Below, one piece after another: positions 23,673 to 34,060 of a DNA stretch of 64,000 nucleotides. Under the pieces are notes generated by a model. The model searched no databases. It was not told the origin of the DNA and saw nothing but the letters and a program-made list of their open reading frames with translations. Position 1 is the first letter of the stretch. Each line of letters starts with the position of its first letter. A program made the position numbers and the translations under genes. Source of the DNA: Sipunculus nudus (Eukaryota; Annelida; Sipuncula; Golfingiida; Sipunculidae); NCBI GenBank assembly GCA_026874595.1, contig CM049312.1:48985429-49049428 (forward strand), written 5' to 3'.

Positions 23673-26412
23673 GCTCAGTCTGTGTAATGTAAACGTGAAC
23701 GGCGCGTATGGTAGGAGGAATGAGATCCTCAACTATATCCACAGGCACTCAGTAGACATCATGGCCATCAGCGTGACCAAGCTGACCAAAAACGCATCCT
23801 TCACTGGCTATAACCTGCTACACAGGGGACGGCCAGACGGTAACATGGGTGGTGGAGTGGCTCTCTTAATCAAAGAGAACCTGGTATACCGCCAGACGAA
23901 CTGGCTAGGAAGGCTCGATGTAGAGGCTCTAACCATTAGAGTCAAACCAGTCAGCAGCGGGGACCCGGCAATCGATGTAATAGTGTATTACAATCCACCC
24001 CAGTTGCGGCCCCGGGCCCAGCTATTCGAAAGGATAAAGAGGAACAGCAGCCACTATGTGGTGCTGGGGGACCTAAACGCCCCACACACCTCATATGGCA
24101 GCAGAGCCTCGAATCTTAACGGAAAGGCACTGATGGATTGCATAGACCGAAACGGTATGGTGATAATGAACGATGGGAGCCCAACAAGGGTCAACCCCAC
24201 GACAGGTAGTACGAACATACTCGATCTGGCAATAGTCTCACCCGAAGTAGGCCTGGTCAGCAAATTCTATGTAGGGGAAGATGTAGGCAGCGATCACATG
24301 CCAATTCATTTAGAGCTCGACTGGAGAGCAAACAGGAAGCCGCCGAGGATGGTTAGACCTTGGAGAAAGGCTAACTGGCGACTATACCAAAATGAACTGG
24401 CAGACAGGCTCCGAAACATTGCTGAACCATCGACCCCAGAGGGAATCGACAGCCTGGTCGATAAGCTGACCTCAGAGATGAGAGATTGCCTAGATCGGGC
24501 GTGCCCGATGGCGGAACGAAAGAACCGTAACTGGTGGTCATTCACCCCCACGATTAAAGCGCTTGTAAGGGAAAGAAGGCGGATTAGAAGGCTCCAGATC
24601 CAACTCCAGACTGAGGAGTTAAAATCCCAATACAACGCTATTAGTCGGAAGGTGAAATATGAATCAAAGCCCAGAAAAAGGCAGAATGGTACGAGTTCAC
24701 GAGCAGTATGGACCACAGAATATCCGTGGGCGAATTCTGGCGAAAGGTTCACCAGTATACTGGCTCGCTGAACAAGCCATTGGTCGGAACGACAGACCTA
24801 ATAGGCCCGATGGGATCGGTGGCTAGTACGGAAAAGGACAAGGCTGACTTGTTCGCGGAGACGCTCCGGAACATACACCAGGTCCCAACGGGACCCCAGT
24901 TCGATGACCGATCACAGGAGGAGGTTGATCAGTATGTAAGGCAAGGCGAAAAAGAGTTTTACTCACCTCTGGCAAAGGTGGAGAGCTGCTACGCTCAAAT
25001 AGCAGAGGATGAGCCGCTACTGAGAGCGATCACAAAAGCGGAAGTCAGCAGGAAGCTGAAAAAACTCAAAAGCAGGAAAGCCCCGGGGGAGGACGGCCTC
25101 ACCAGGGAAGTACTGATCAAGCTGCCGGAGGAAGGGCTGGAAGCGCTCACGACAGTGTTCAATGCATGGAAAAGAGCTAGCGTAATCATGATCCCGAAGC
25201 CGGGAAAGGATTGCTCGCTACCGAAAAGCTACCGACCCATCAGCCTACTGCCAATTCTAGGAAAAGTGCTGGAACGCATAATAGCTGGCAGGATCAGTGG
25301 ACACCTGGAAACAGCGGGGTACTTTAACCCGAATCAGAGCGGGTTCTGTGAAGGCAAGTCAACAAATGACCAACTATTCAGGCTGACACAGGCGGTAGGG
25401 CAATGCCTGCAGCGATCTTGTGATACTATAGGTGTATTCCTAGACGTCGAGAAAGCCTTTGACGCAGTATGGCGGGATGGTCTAAGGTACAAGATCGCAA
25501 CGCAGGCTAAACTGCCGGCTCGCATCGTGAGGATTCTCTCATCCTTCCTAAGAGATAGGAAGCTATGGGTCAGAGTAGGTGACGCTAAGTCGCACGAGAT
25601 CGAACCCGCTGCTGGCACACCACAGGGCTCAGCTCTCAGCCCGTTGCTCTATGTCATATACGTCAACGACATGCCTAGCCTGTCCGAGAAAGGGGGAGTC
25701 CGCACGGGGGCGACGAGCCAATTTGCGGATGATACTGCGCTATGGACACATAGCAAGAGAGCAGCACCCAGGCTACAGGCAGGTCTAGATGAAGTGACCG
25801 AATGGTGCGCCAGATGGCGGGTAAGAGTCAATGCGACAAAAACGCAGGCTTGCAAGTTCGGTAGGCACCTGAGCCGACAAAGCGCCAGAACTGAAATTGG
25901 CCGGAGAACCAATTCAATTCACAGACCAGGTAAAATTCCTGGGGCTAACGGTTGATAAGAGACACACATGGGCGGCTCATATAAAGGATATCGAACAGAG
26001 GGTCAAAGCGAGACTAAACTGCTTAAGAGTGCTAAAAGCAGGGACAGGGGGCATGTCAACCCAAAGTTTGATATACCTTTATAAAGCCTGGATCAGACCG
26101 GTTATGATGTACGGCTGCATAGCCCTGATCTCAGCCAAAGAGCACCACATTAAGACACTTCAACGGCTTCAAAACAGAGCCTTAAGGACGGCCTTGAGAC
26201 TCCCGCCTCGAACCCGAGTATCTGTGCTTCACGAGAAGGCAGAAATAGAATATGTGAAAGACCACATTCTAAGGTTGAGCAAAGGCTATGTCGAAAAGGT
26301 GAAGCAAGAGAAGTTCTATAAAGACCTCAAAATGTTGCTCGACTGGCAAAAAATCAGTGGCAAACGGAACCCCAGTATCATCACCCCACTAGAAAAAGTG
26401 GGGGAGGGGTAG
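23665..26412 (+). pseudogene. LINE ORF2: AP-endonuclease plus reverse transcriptase, two frameshifts
   Basis: In an intact element this protein nicks target DNA and reverse-transcribes the RNA at the nick. Segment 1 (23665-24771) starts MVKLSLCNVNVNG and carries the exonuclease-endonuclease-phosphatase fold: VLGDLNAPH near residue 132 and GSDHMPIH near 213. The expected catalytic Glu (E-T-K-L) reads SVTKL, so the nuclease is probably dead. Segment 2 (24708-25955, another frame) has the RT motifs YRPISLLPILGKVLE, LDVEKAFDAVW, GTPQGSALSPLLYVIYVND and the catalytic box as FADDTALW. Segment 3 (25897-26412, first frame again) has the post-RT FLGLTVD and NRALRTALRLPP blocks. Frame changes lie near 24665 and 25875. 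Its closest fit is the Jockey superfamily; the clade is not proven. Confidence 0.88.
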
Positions 26413-27060
26413 AAAGGCTCCGGGCTCTGCAGCGCCCAACTGCAAAAGCAAAATACGGGCCGTAATGGCGGTCCCGTGTCCAGAAGGGGATGGGCACGTA
26501 AAAGATCCCATACTGTTTTTCGATAGAAGAGTAGGCCAGCCCGTTGCCGACAGTATGGAACCAGGCCCTAAAGAGCCAGCCGTTTGGTGGATAAAAGTTG
26601 AGGGGATCCCGAAAGGATCAGGGACAAGGCTCCGAGACGTAAAAACCGGGGGTCCGGTCAGGACCAGCAGGGACAAGGCTCAAGCATGGTGGCACGAGAA
26701 CCAGGAAAGGCTCCGGAAAAGGCTCAGATCGAACGAACACCATACCTGGTCGAAAGGGACAAGGCTCAGGGCAGGACTCACGGTAGTCCAGGGGTAGGCC
26801 GGTGACGCTCGGACATTACTGGCTGGTTGCTAGGCTCAGGCTCCCGGGTTTACTTGGGGGATTCCCCGGTGGTGGTCGGCCAGCGAGGGCGGGCCGGACC
26901 TGGCTGGCTGGCGTGTCAGTTCTGGCGACCTCAGTGCAAAGAGGGGGGGTACCCGAAGAGGCAAAACTGCGGCGTAGAAACCCTAGTTATTGCCTGAGCG
27001 GTGTAACGGACATGGTCATGCCTGGTTGTCATCAACCATGTAAATTGCAAACATTTTAAT
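26413..27060 (+). other. LINE 3' region with recurrent AAGGCTC words
   Basis: After the ORF2 stop the GC-rich sequence continues for about 650 bp. AAGGCTC occurs at least six times between 26413 and 26765, in contexts such as GACAAGGCTC and GGAAAGGCTCCGG. Open frames at 26465-26797 and 26802-27059 have no recognised motif. It most likely serves as the 3' UTR recognised by the LINE's own RT, which is an inference. Confidence 0.45.
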
Positions 27061-27818
27061 ATACTGCATTATCCAAATGAAAGAACAGCGTAAATGGTCA
27101 AAATTTGAAAAAAAAAAATAATCGGAAACCTTATTAGACTGTATTTTTGGACCGAAAGGGGGACTTGTGTACCTGACTTCACCGGAAACGGATATCTAGT
27201 TGTCGATCAGTTAAGACATTCAGGCCGGCAGTTTGACTAAGTTCGTGCAAAATTTTGCCTCTCAGGCTTAGACCCGCACTTAAGTAGACTCCTCTTTCTT
27301 GGATAATTTTTTTGGGAACAAATTTCTCGACGTATATGAGTTTCTTTACGGTAATTTGGACGAAGATAGACCTTATAATGGATATATTAATGGTGTTCCC
27401 AGTATTTATTTATATACTATATATGTTAAACATGAGGTACGTGGGATTTTACAAATGAACACAGCGTGGATACGATGTAGTTTCCCGCAAAACTGTATTA
27501 CCAATATCCTTATACAGCGGACCAATTAGATAACGCTTTACATAATGTATTCGTGTAGCCCACGCTGCAGTAATGGCTATGCTTAGCTATGATTGGCTGA
27601 TAACAGCCGGCTATAAAAGATCATTTTTCATATTGGCTGACGGGTATCCATTTTTTATCTGAAATGTTCCCGGAATTTCCCCGAGTAGACCTGAATGGTG
27701 GCTAGCTTAGCGCCACTGTGAGTCACTGTAAGAGATTATTGGCTGGTTTGCTGGTTTCCCAGGCCGGTTTCCTCGAAAATGGGGAACCAGTAATACTTAT
27801 TTTTTTTCTAATAAAATA
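27061..27818. other. Unassigned sequence with a CCAAT/TATA-like cluster
   Basis: ATTGGCTG (inverted CCAAT, 27591) is followed by TATAAAAG (27612-27619) and another ATTGGCTG (27634). This spacing would suit an RNA polymerase II core promoter reading rightward, but no exon can be supported downstream. No gene recognised. Confidence 0.35.
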
Positions 27819-28243
27819 CTGTGGTTGCCTTTTTGTTCGCGAGGGTTTTAATTTCGCGATATTCGCGAATGGGAAATAATCGCGAAAATGAAACCCTCGG
27901 GATTAATTGGCCAATGGATTACGTCCTTCTTATTTAATGTAGCCAATATTTGTATGGGAATAGATTAGAACAATGAGAATTGTTATAATAAGTTACATCC
28001 ATGCAGGTATAGGGAAAACGTTCCCCTTAATTTGAACTTAAGTACCTGTGCTTTGTGTTCGGGCCCATCGTTATATGAGAAAAATATCACAAACTCATGA
28101 CTTATTCTCATTTTATAACACACATAGGTATGGCTTACCATATATTTTGGTTCTGGTGAGATCGCGAAAATGAAACCCTCGCAAAACAATAAAAATTGAA
28201 AAATCGTGAAATTTCAGCCTCGCGAATATGAAGCCAACCACAG
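27819..28243. mobile_element. mariner-like MITE, TA target duplication
   Basis: TIRs CTGTGGTTGCC...TTCGCGAGG on the left and CCTCGCGAATA...CAACCACAG on the right are flanked by TA (27817-27818 and 28244-28245). Internal copies of TCGCGA and GAAACCCTCG recur near 27840-27900 and 28160-28190. It is 425 bp without a transposase. TA duplication suggests Tc1/mariner mobilisation. Confidence 0.75.
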
Positions 28244-28380
28244 TAGCATATAGAGTGGCTGTGATAGTGTACAGACAAGAAGAACGTAGCGAGGAATTTT
28301 TTTTACCAGCAGCTTGCTGCTCGTCAGGATCTTGGCTGACGGCAGACAGATAATTTTAACAGGCATTTGCCTGTTTCCAG

Positions 28381-28496
28381 TCGTCAAATTGAGGCCTGGG
28401 GTTGTGTGGCATCCTCACACTACACAAGGCATATACATGTCTGAGGGGTTTGCACAGATCCGTGCAAGCTTGCATAGTATAAACTCTCCCCACGCA
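28381..28496 (+). repeat. Dispersed repeat fragment shared with 35285-35400
   Basis: 'cacaaggcatatacatgtctgagg', 'gatccgt.caa.ctt.ga.agtata.actctcccc' occur in both places. It is the same family fragment as at 21245 and 35160; class unknown. Confidence 0.6.
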
Positions 28497-28501
28497 GATA
28501 G

Positions 28502-29041
28502 CCCATAAGAATGAACTCCTCAATTGCTTTTTTTTCAGTGACTGACGCAATGTGGAGTCCATAGATTGCACCTGCAGTTAACTGTGATTATAACACTCCA
28601 TACACAACTGTGAGATTTAACATATATCCATTGATCAATGTTCAGTACATCTATGTGTATTGTATATCTGACCACTAGAAAACATTACTGTTCTGTTTTC
28701 AGCCCTGTTTTGCACCAAGGAAGTTAAAATATGATCATAACAGTACACAGGCCTAAAGCCTTATACAGGACTGCCACCAAATGTAAGATGCCTACCGCCG
28801 CTGTTAATGCGTCAATTCTCTCTGGACAAATAATATCAGCTGTTGATGTTACAGGTGCTTCATGCTTTCCAGAATGGTTATTTTTTTAGTAAAGGCCTTT
28901 TGACATAAATTATGTGGACATTGGTTTGTTAAAACCATAGGAAATATCTTTATTCAATTTCCTTTCTAGGAGTAACAGATCGTAATGTGCTATAACCCCA
29001 GTTAGCCCTTTGGTGGGCCGGCGACGCAACAGAAACCTGAA
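28502..29041 (+). repeat. Left arm of a ~540-bp inverted repeat
   Basis: It runs from CCCATAAGAATGAACTCC to CAGAAACCTGAA and is present in inverted orientation at 30154-30695 with scattered substitutions. The shared text includes GGGCCGGCGACGCAACAG and CTGCAGTTAACTGTGATTATAA. This arm lies outside the transposon starting at 29156, while its partner lies inside. No coding frame is shared convincingly. Confidence 0.85.
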
Positions 29042-30153
29042 GCCTCACCATACTGCAGCAAACAGCTGTGCTGAATGCATGTTGGATGCTGGGCAGCACT
29101 GGTTTGTTTGCCTGCAGTTTTTCAAGCAGGCCGTCATTTACTGCCTCCATATACGGGAACCGGTCCTTTCGTCACCACAGTCATTTCGTCACCAAAGGAA
29201 ATTGGTGACGAAGTGACTGTCAAAATGCAACAGGCTGGACTTGGCCGGGCACGTTCTTAAAATCAGCAATTCAAATGCATAGGGAATGACAGAAGAACAG
29301 AATATTGATTGACAGAAGAATGAAATATGGCTGGGAAAATAGTTACTGCAAAAAAACAAAAAAAAAACTTTTATACTCTGCAAAGGCCGTCTAAGATTTT
29401 AGAAAGTTCTTTTGACGACTTGTTTCTCTGTGTCAATTGTGGACGTGGAGTTTATTTAACAAAAACACCTGCGTGTGTGAAATAAAAGAACATTTCAAGC
29501 TGTGAGGGAATCGTTTGCGGTGAGCAGTGACGTAAATAGCCCTGAATACCATTGGCGGCCAGTTGGCCATGCTGCGCAATGTTTGTATTTATATGTAATC
29601 CACTCCTTGCATGGCGGTTCTACTTTTTACCGAAACTGACCTCTTTTACCGGAACTGACCAGAACTGACTTTAAAATATATTAAATTACATTTAAATTAA
29701 ATAATTTTTTTTATTTTTATATTCTGAGACAATGTGACACATCGTAGTACAGTAACAACACATCATAACAAACATGATAAAATACAAGGTTTTGTGAAAT
29801 GATCATACAATAAAAGAAAATTTTCCGTTTATGTTCTTTTGTAAATATTTATTCAGTTTTAACATTATGTTTCAATTTTATTTAAAGCCGAAAATTTCAT
29901 GTAATTTACAATTTAATTTACATTTGGTCAAGTATTATTTCCTCAGTAAAATTATAGTATTTTCAGCATCTTTTCCAAAACAATTTTGAATATTCTGAAC
30001 ATGCAAACACAGCAGAATGACATAATTTTAGAATGACAGAAACAGTGCTGAATAGGCCATCACCCTCTGATTGATCTGGTTTTGTTCTCTTTGAGCAACT
30101 GCACGGTGTGATGAGCTGATAAGGGGTTAGCTGCCGACGGCGACGAAACAGGT

Positions 30154-30695
30154 TTCAGGTTTCTGTTGCGTCGCCGGCCCACCAAAGGGCTAACTGGGGT
30201 TATAGCACGATACGATCTGTTACTCTTAGAAAGGAAATTAAATAAAAATATTTCCTATGGTTTTAGCAAACCAATGTTCACATAAAATTGTATGTCGAAA
30301 GGCCTGTAATAAAAAATAACCATTCTGGAAAGCATGAAGCACCTGTAACATCAGCAACTGATAGTATTTGTCCAGAGAGAATTGCAGCATTAACAGCCCC
30401 GTAGACATCTTACATTTGGTGGCAGTCCTGTATATGGCTTTAGGCCTGTGTACTATTATGTTCATATTTTAACTTGCTTTGTGCAAAATAGGGTTGAGAA
30501 CAGAACAGTAATGTTTTCTAGTGGTCAAATATACAATACACATAGATGTACTGAAGATTAATCAGTTGATATATGTTAAATCTCACTGTTGTCTATGGAG
30601 TGTTATAATCACAGTTAACTGCAGGTGCAATCTATGGACTCCACAATGCGTCAGTCACTGAAAAAAAAAGCAATTTAGGAGTTCATTCTTATGGG
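30154..30695 (-). repeat. Right arm of the ~540-bp inverted repeat, inside the nested element
   Basis: It is the reverse complement of 28502-29041 with perhaps 5-10% differences (for example GTTGTCTATGG against ACACAACTGTG). The position inside a MULE-like element suggests capture or inverted duplication of flanking DNA. Confidence 0.85.
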
Positions 30696-31561
30696 TTAAT
30701 TAGGGGTGATAATGACTGGCTGCTCTCACTCCTAGGCTTGTCACTGAGCTGTTGAGGCTCTTTTGAGCTCTTTTACTGGTTGTCAGTAGGCTATAGTTTT
30801 GAGCGAATATAAAGAAGACAGCTTTTCTGCAGCTCTATACAAGGAAACCCCCACTATACTATGCAAAACTTTGAGTGAAACATTTAATTTAATATTTGAG
30901 AAAACAGTTTCTTCCTGTCATGACATATTGACTTTTTTTAATCATAAATATGATAAAATACATCAGCAGCTGAAAGACACCGGCTTGCGCTGTCGTTTTA
31001 TGAAGAAATGTGTCGAAAGTTGCAAAGTATACAATAAATAAGTTCATCTAAAATTTTCTGCCATTGTATCAGTATGTCCTAAATATTGCAAAAAAAATGA
31101 TGTGCGCCCCTTGTTGGACAAATTATATCGACTGGAAGGACCTATATATAGCAGCATCCCCGAGGACAAAAAGATGTTAAAAAGAAAAAAAAACTTCTCC
31201 TTTGCATTCATTAAATTATTTCTGAATTTTAATTTTAAATGTGGTACATGTGCAACACTTAGAAATTAATTAATCTAACAATCCAAGGTAATAAGGACAG
31301 AAAAGTTCAAGGCATCCCATCATTTGTCATGTATTAATAAGCTGTTGGAATGAATCCTTACTCAAACTGATTGACTAGTGGAATTTCACATTTGTTTTTC
31401 AAATGGTACAAATTGTAATCATAAAAACACTGCAACTTGCTTAACATCCAGACAAGTCCAGACAATTGGGAATTATTATAAAAGTGTTCATCTTTTACAT
31501 GTTTTTTAGCTCAGCTGACTGTAAGTCAACTGAGGTATAGGAATGGCGTTCTTCAAGTCTG

Positions 31562-31765
31562 TTCTAGCAGAAGCAGATCCAGGGGGGGTCCAGGGGGTCC
31601 GGACCCCCCCTTTTTCACCCGAAGCAACCTTTTTTAAGGGGGTTTGGAAGTAATTTTGCGGCCTGGACCCCCCCTTTTCCTGACCTGATGACCTTTTTTT
31701 AGGAGTTTCATTAGTCCTCCTGGGTTGAACCCCCCCTTTTTCTAAATCCTGGATCCGCCCCTGTC
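31562..31765. repeat. G-run/C-run palindromic interspersed repeat
   Basis: 'agcagatccagggggggtccaggggg', several CCCCCCTTTT tracts and the closing CTGGATCCGCCCCTG form inverted ends (GATCCAGG...CCTGGATC). A diverged copy is at 14485-14690. 31506-31540 just upstream is a truncated reverse copy of the CAGCTGACT hairpin end. Confidence 0.6.
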
Positions 31766-32372
31766 TAGTACCATTTTAAGCAGATCCTGTAAGATATTGG
31801 TTGTCACAGTTGATTATAACTCATCAAATTATGTTATTATAAAATATGTTTTAAAATAACTTAACAAGTGCTTTATTTTCTTTTAAGTTCTGATAACATG
31901 CAGTCAGTTTTGGTCAGTTCCGGTAATATGAACTCAGTTTCGGTCAGTTCCGGTCATTTCCTGTAAAAAGTCGACCCCCTTGCATGGTGTATCCTGAGCC
32001 TTTAATAAAAAGAATCAACAACCAAACAAACTTTTCAGTATAGGTACCATTGTGTTTTAATTTTAATTGTAATACATGACATTTTATCATACCAATATTG
32101 GTGACGAATTGACCATTTGGTACCGCATGTAAATTGGTGACGAAATGACTGTGGTGACGAATCGACTGGTATCCCCATATACGAGAGTATCGGTATTAGC
32201 GATATCCCGTATTAGACCACACTGCTAACCAGACCAGTACGTAGTGTTTTCGACCCTTAATATTAATAATAAGGTCTTATCAACTGAGCTGTGTTTGAGG
32301 AAATGTAAAATAGTTATTGAGTAAAACTACCAAAATTTCAACTAGATAAATAAAGAATATAATTGAACTCAC

Positions 32373-32471
32373 TTCTACTCTTGCCTTCATAACATTTTTA
32401 TCGGCTACATCGTCGTCTGCAGACACCAAGACCAGTGCTATCAGAAGAATCATCTCATTTCTCCACGCCAT
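32373..32471 (-). CDS. Candidate first coding exon of a secreted or ER/membrane protein (host gene)
   Basis: On the minus strand an ATG in good context (AGCAACATGG) at 32471 opens 33 codons that end exactly at a consensus splice donor, GTGAGT (32372-32367). The peptide MAWRNEMILLIALVLVSA is a textbook signal sequence: charged start, hydrophobic core and small residues at the cleavage region. It is followed by an acidic stretch DDDVADKN and KARVE. The exon is phase 0. Translation beyond the donor becomes AT-rich and hydrophobic before a stop, as expected for an intron. The next exon would lie leftward and was not found, because 27.8-32.2 kb is mostly transposon. The upstream region is cut 100 bp away by the element at 32571. 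I do not recognise the protein. Confidence 0.5.
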
Positions 32472-32570
32472 GTTGCTTGTGTTCTGGCAGTGCCACGGGG
32501 CGCTCTGTGAATCCACGCCTGCCACGCTTCACAAACACGCGGCATGTTTTGAAAATCGGGGCTGTGTGTA

Positions 32571-34060
32571 AAACTCGGAAGTCGGAAGTCGGAAGCCAAG
32601 GATTCTTAATAAAAAAAATTGCTAAAACATGCACAAATTACCTCTAGATCAACACCATTTTAATTTCTTTTGATAGAATAAAGTCTGTTATATCATTCCA
32701 TGAAGAATCATAGTTATCCATTTCGTAATCTGAAAATTTATAGACGATTTTGTGCTCGGAAGCCATCTCGGAAGCCAATAGGAAATGCAGGGATGCGGTC
32801 CAAATGTAAATCTATATGAGACTGCTTAACAAAGAAAGCCGTTTTACTCTGTTACAGTTTATTTTCAAACATTTCCTGAATCATTTTTGCTAAGCTAAAT
32901 GTTTTGTTGATGTTTTATTGATTTGTTGTTGAATTTTTTTTTCTGTTGGCGCGATTTACAATATGTATATAAAACGTGTTAATGTTTGTGCCGTCTGGTT
33001 TTTTTTTTTTTTTATAAATTTCAGAACATTAACTTTCCGAACATTGTACATAACAGCATAAAAATACCGAGGAAATATCAAATCGTTCTGCAAAAACAGA
33101 AACAATTTTATTTTATATGAACGTTAAATGTTACAATCGGCATCATATGTATTTACACATGTATTGTGTATTTATTTCTGTCAAGGTTTTGTTTATGTTT
33201 GTTTTTCTTTTTAAAGTTATCCAATACATCTGATGAATCATTATCAAACAATTCAATGTGAAATATTTTGCATATTATGCTGTCTATTTTGGCAATTTTT
33301 TAAAAACTTGAATTGAAAAGGGTTTCATTTTACAGCATGAACATATCGGGGGGAAAATCACATTTTGAATTTGTAAAATGTGCATTCTGATCATGAAATA
33401 TAAAATATATTTTGGAATTAATTAAATATTACATAATAGATATTTGAGTCTAAGAGATACGTAATCCTGATGAAATTTTTTATCAATGGAACATGAAAAG
33501 GTTGGTCAATATATACATGAAACATAAAACATTTTATCGAAACAACCTTTAGAAACATTTTCAGGACGTCGTGCTTCTGTCAAATTTAAATTCTATTTAT
33601 CATTTTAATTAATCAATTATTACTATGTTGTTTTACAAAATGAAAAAAAAAAATATGACCACAAAATATTATTTTAAGAAAACAACATTATGAATGTTTC
33701 ACAACAGATTGAATTATAAAAAATATGTCATCTGGAAGATTTTGAAAATGCTTGACACGCATGCTGACGATTTGATGACCAGTGCATGTTTGTGGCTTCC
33801 GAGTTTTCCACATTTGGACTACTATACCAGGCACTTCCGATCGAGTGACTTCCGAGATGGCTTCCGAGCACAGGATCTTCTATAACTTTCACATTATTGA
33901 ATGAATAACCATGATTCTTCACAGAATGATAGAATAGACTCTAGTGTATCGATAAAAATCGAAATAGTATTGATGTAATGGCATTTTGTATATGCTTTAT
34001 GGTTTTGTTTTTTAAAAAATCCTTGGCATCCGACTTCCGGCTTCCGACTTCCGAATTATA
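32571..34060. mobile_element. DNA transposon with ~230-bp TIRs rich in CGGAAG
   Basis: The left end reads CTCGGAAGTCGGAAGTCGGAAG then CCAAGGATT. The right end reads AATCCTTGGCATCCGAC then TTCCGGCTTCCGACTTCCGA, its inverse. Similarity extends inward to the 'gtgctcggaagccatctcggaag' motif at 32752 and its inverse at 33860. A TA on each side (32569-32570; 34059-34060) could be the target duplication but is not decisive. The interior (32.8-33.8 kb) is AT-rich with no transposase, so it is non-autonomous. It sits about 100 bp upstream of the candidate minus-strand exon ATG. Confidence 0.7.

Larger units (their letters stand above)
23100..27060 (+). mobile_element. Jockey-like non-LTR retrotransposon (LINE), inactive
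   Basis: A GC-rich island in AT-rich surroundings holds a degenerate ORF1-like region (23.1-23.67 kb), an apurinic-endonuclease/reverse-transcriptase ORF2 (23665-26412) and a ~650-bp 3' region. The base composition and codon use are strikingly unlike the flanks, which points to a relatively recent arrival or a compositionally distinct family. The 5' and 3' ends are not sharply defined. The downstream A-rich run at 27110-27120 is a possible but unproven tail. No target duplication was identified. Confidence 0.8.
29614..31977. mobile_element. Inner nested DNA transposon, 9-bp TSD (CCTTGCATG)
   Basis: CCTTGCATG flanks at 29605-29613 and 31978-31986. The TIRs are GCGGTTCTACTTTTTACCG with a run of GGAACTGACC / GGTCAGTTCCGG motifs subterminally on both sides. 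It is inserted within the 29156-32174 element and carries the 30154-30695 inverted copy of the external 28502-29041 sequence. An open frame at 30799-31041 (80 aa) is unrecognised. No transposase is seen. Confidence 0.7.
29156..32174. mobile_element. Outer DNA transposon with 9-bp TSD (CCATATACG), MULE-like
   Basis: CCATATACG occurs at 29147-29155 and 32175-32183. The ends are inverted: GGAACCGGTCCTTTCGTCACC on the left and, read inward from the right, GGATACCAGTCGATTCGTCACC, both followed by ACAGTCATTTCGTCACCAA. A further inverted TTGGTGACGAAGTGACTGT sits just inside the left end. The 9-bp duplication and GG starts suggest a Mutator-like element. Without the nested insert the element is about 650 bp and encodes nothing. 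Confidence 0.75.
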
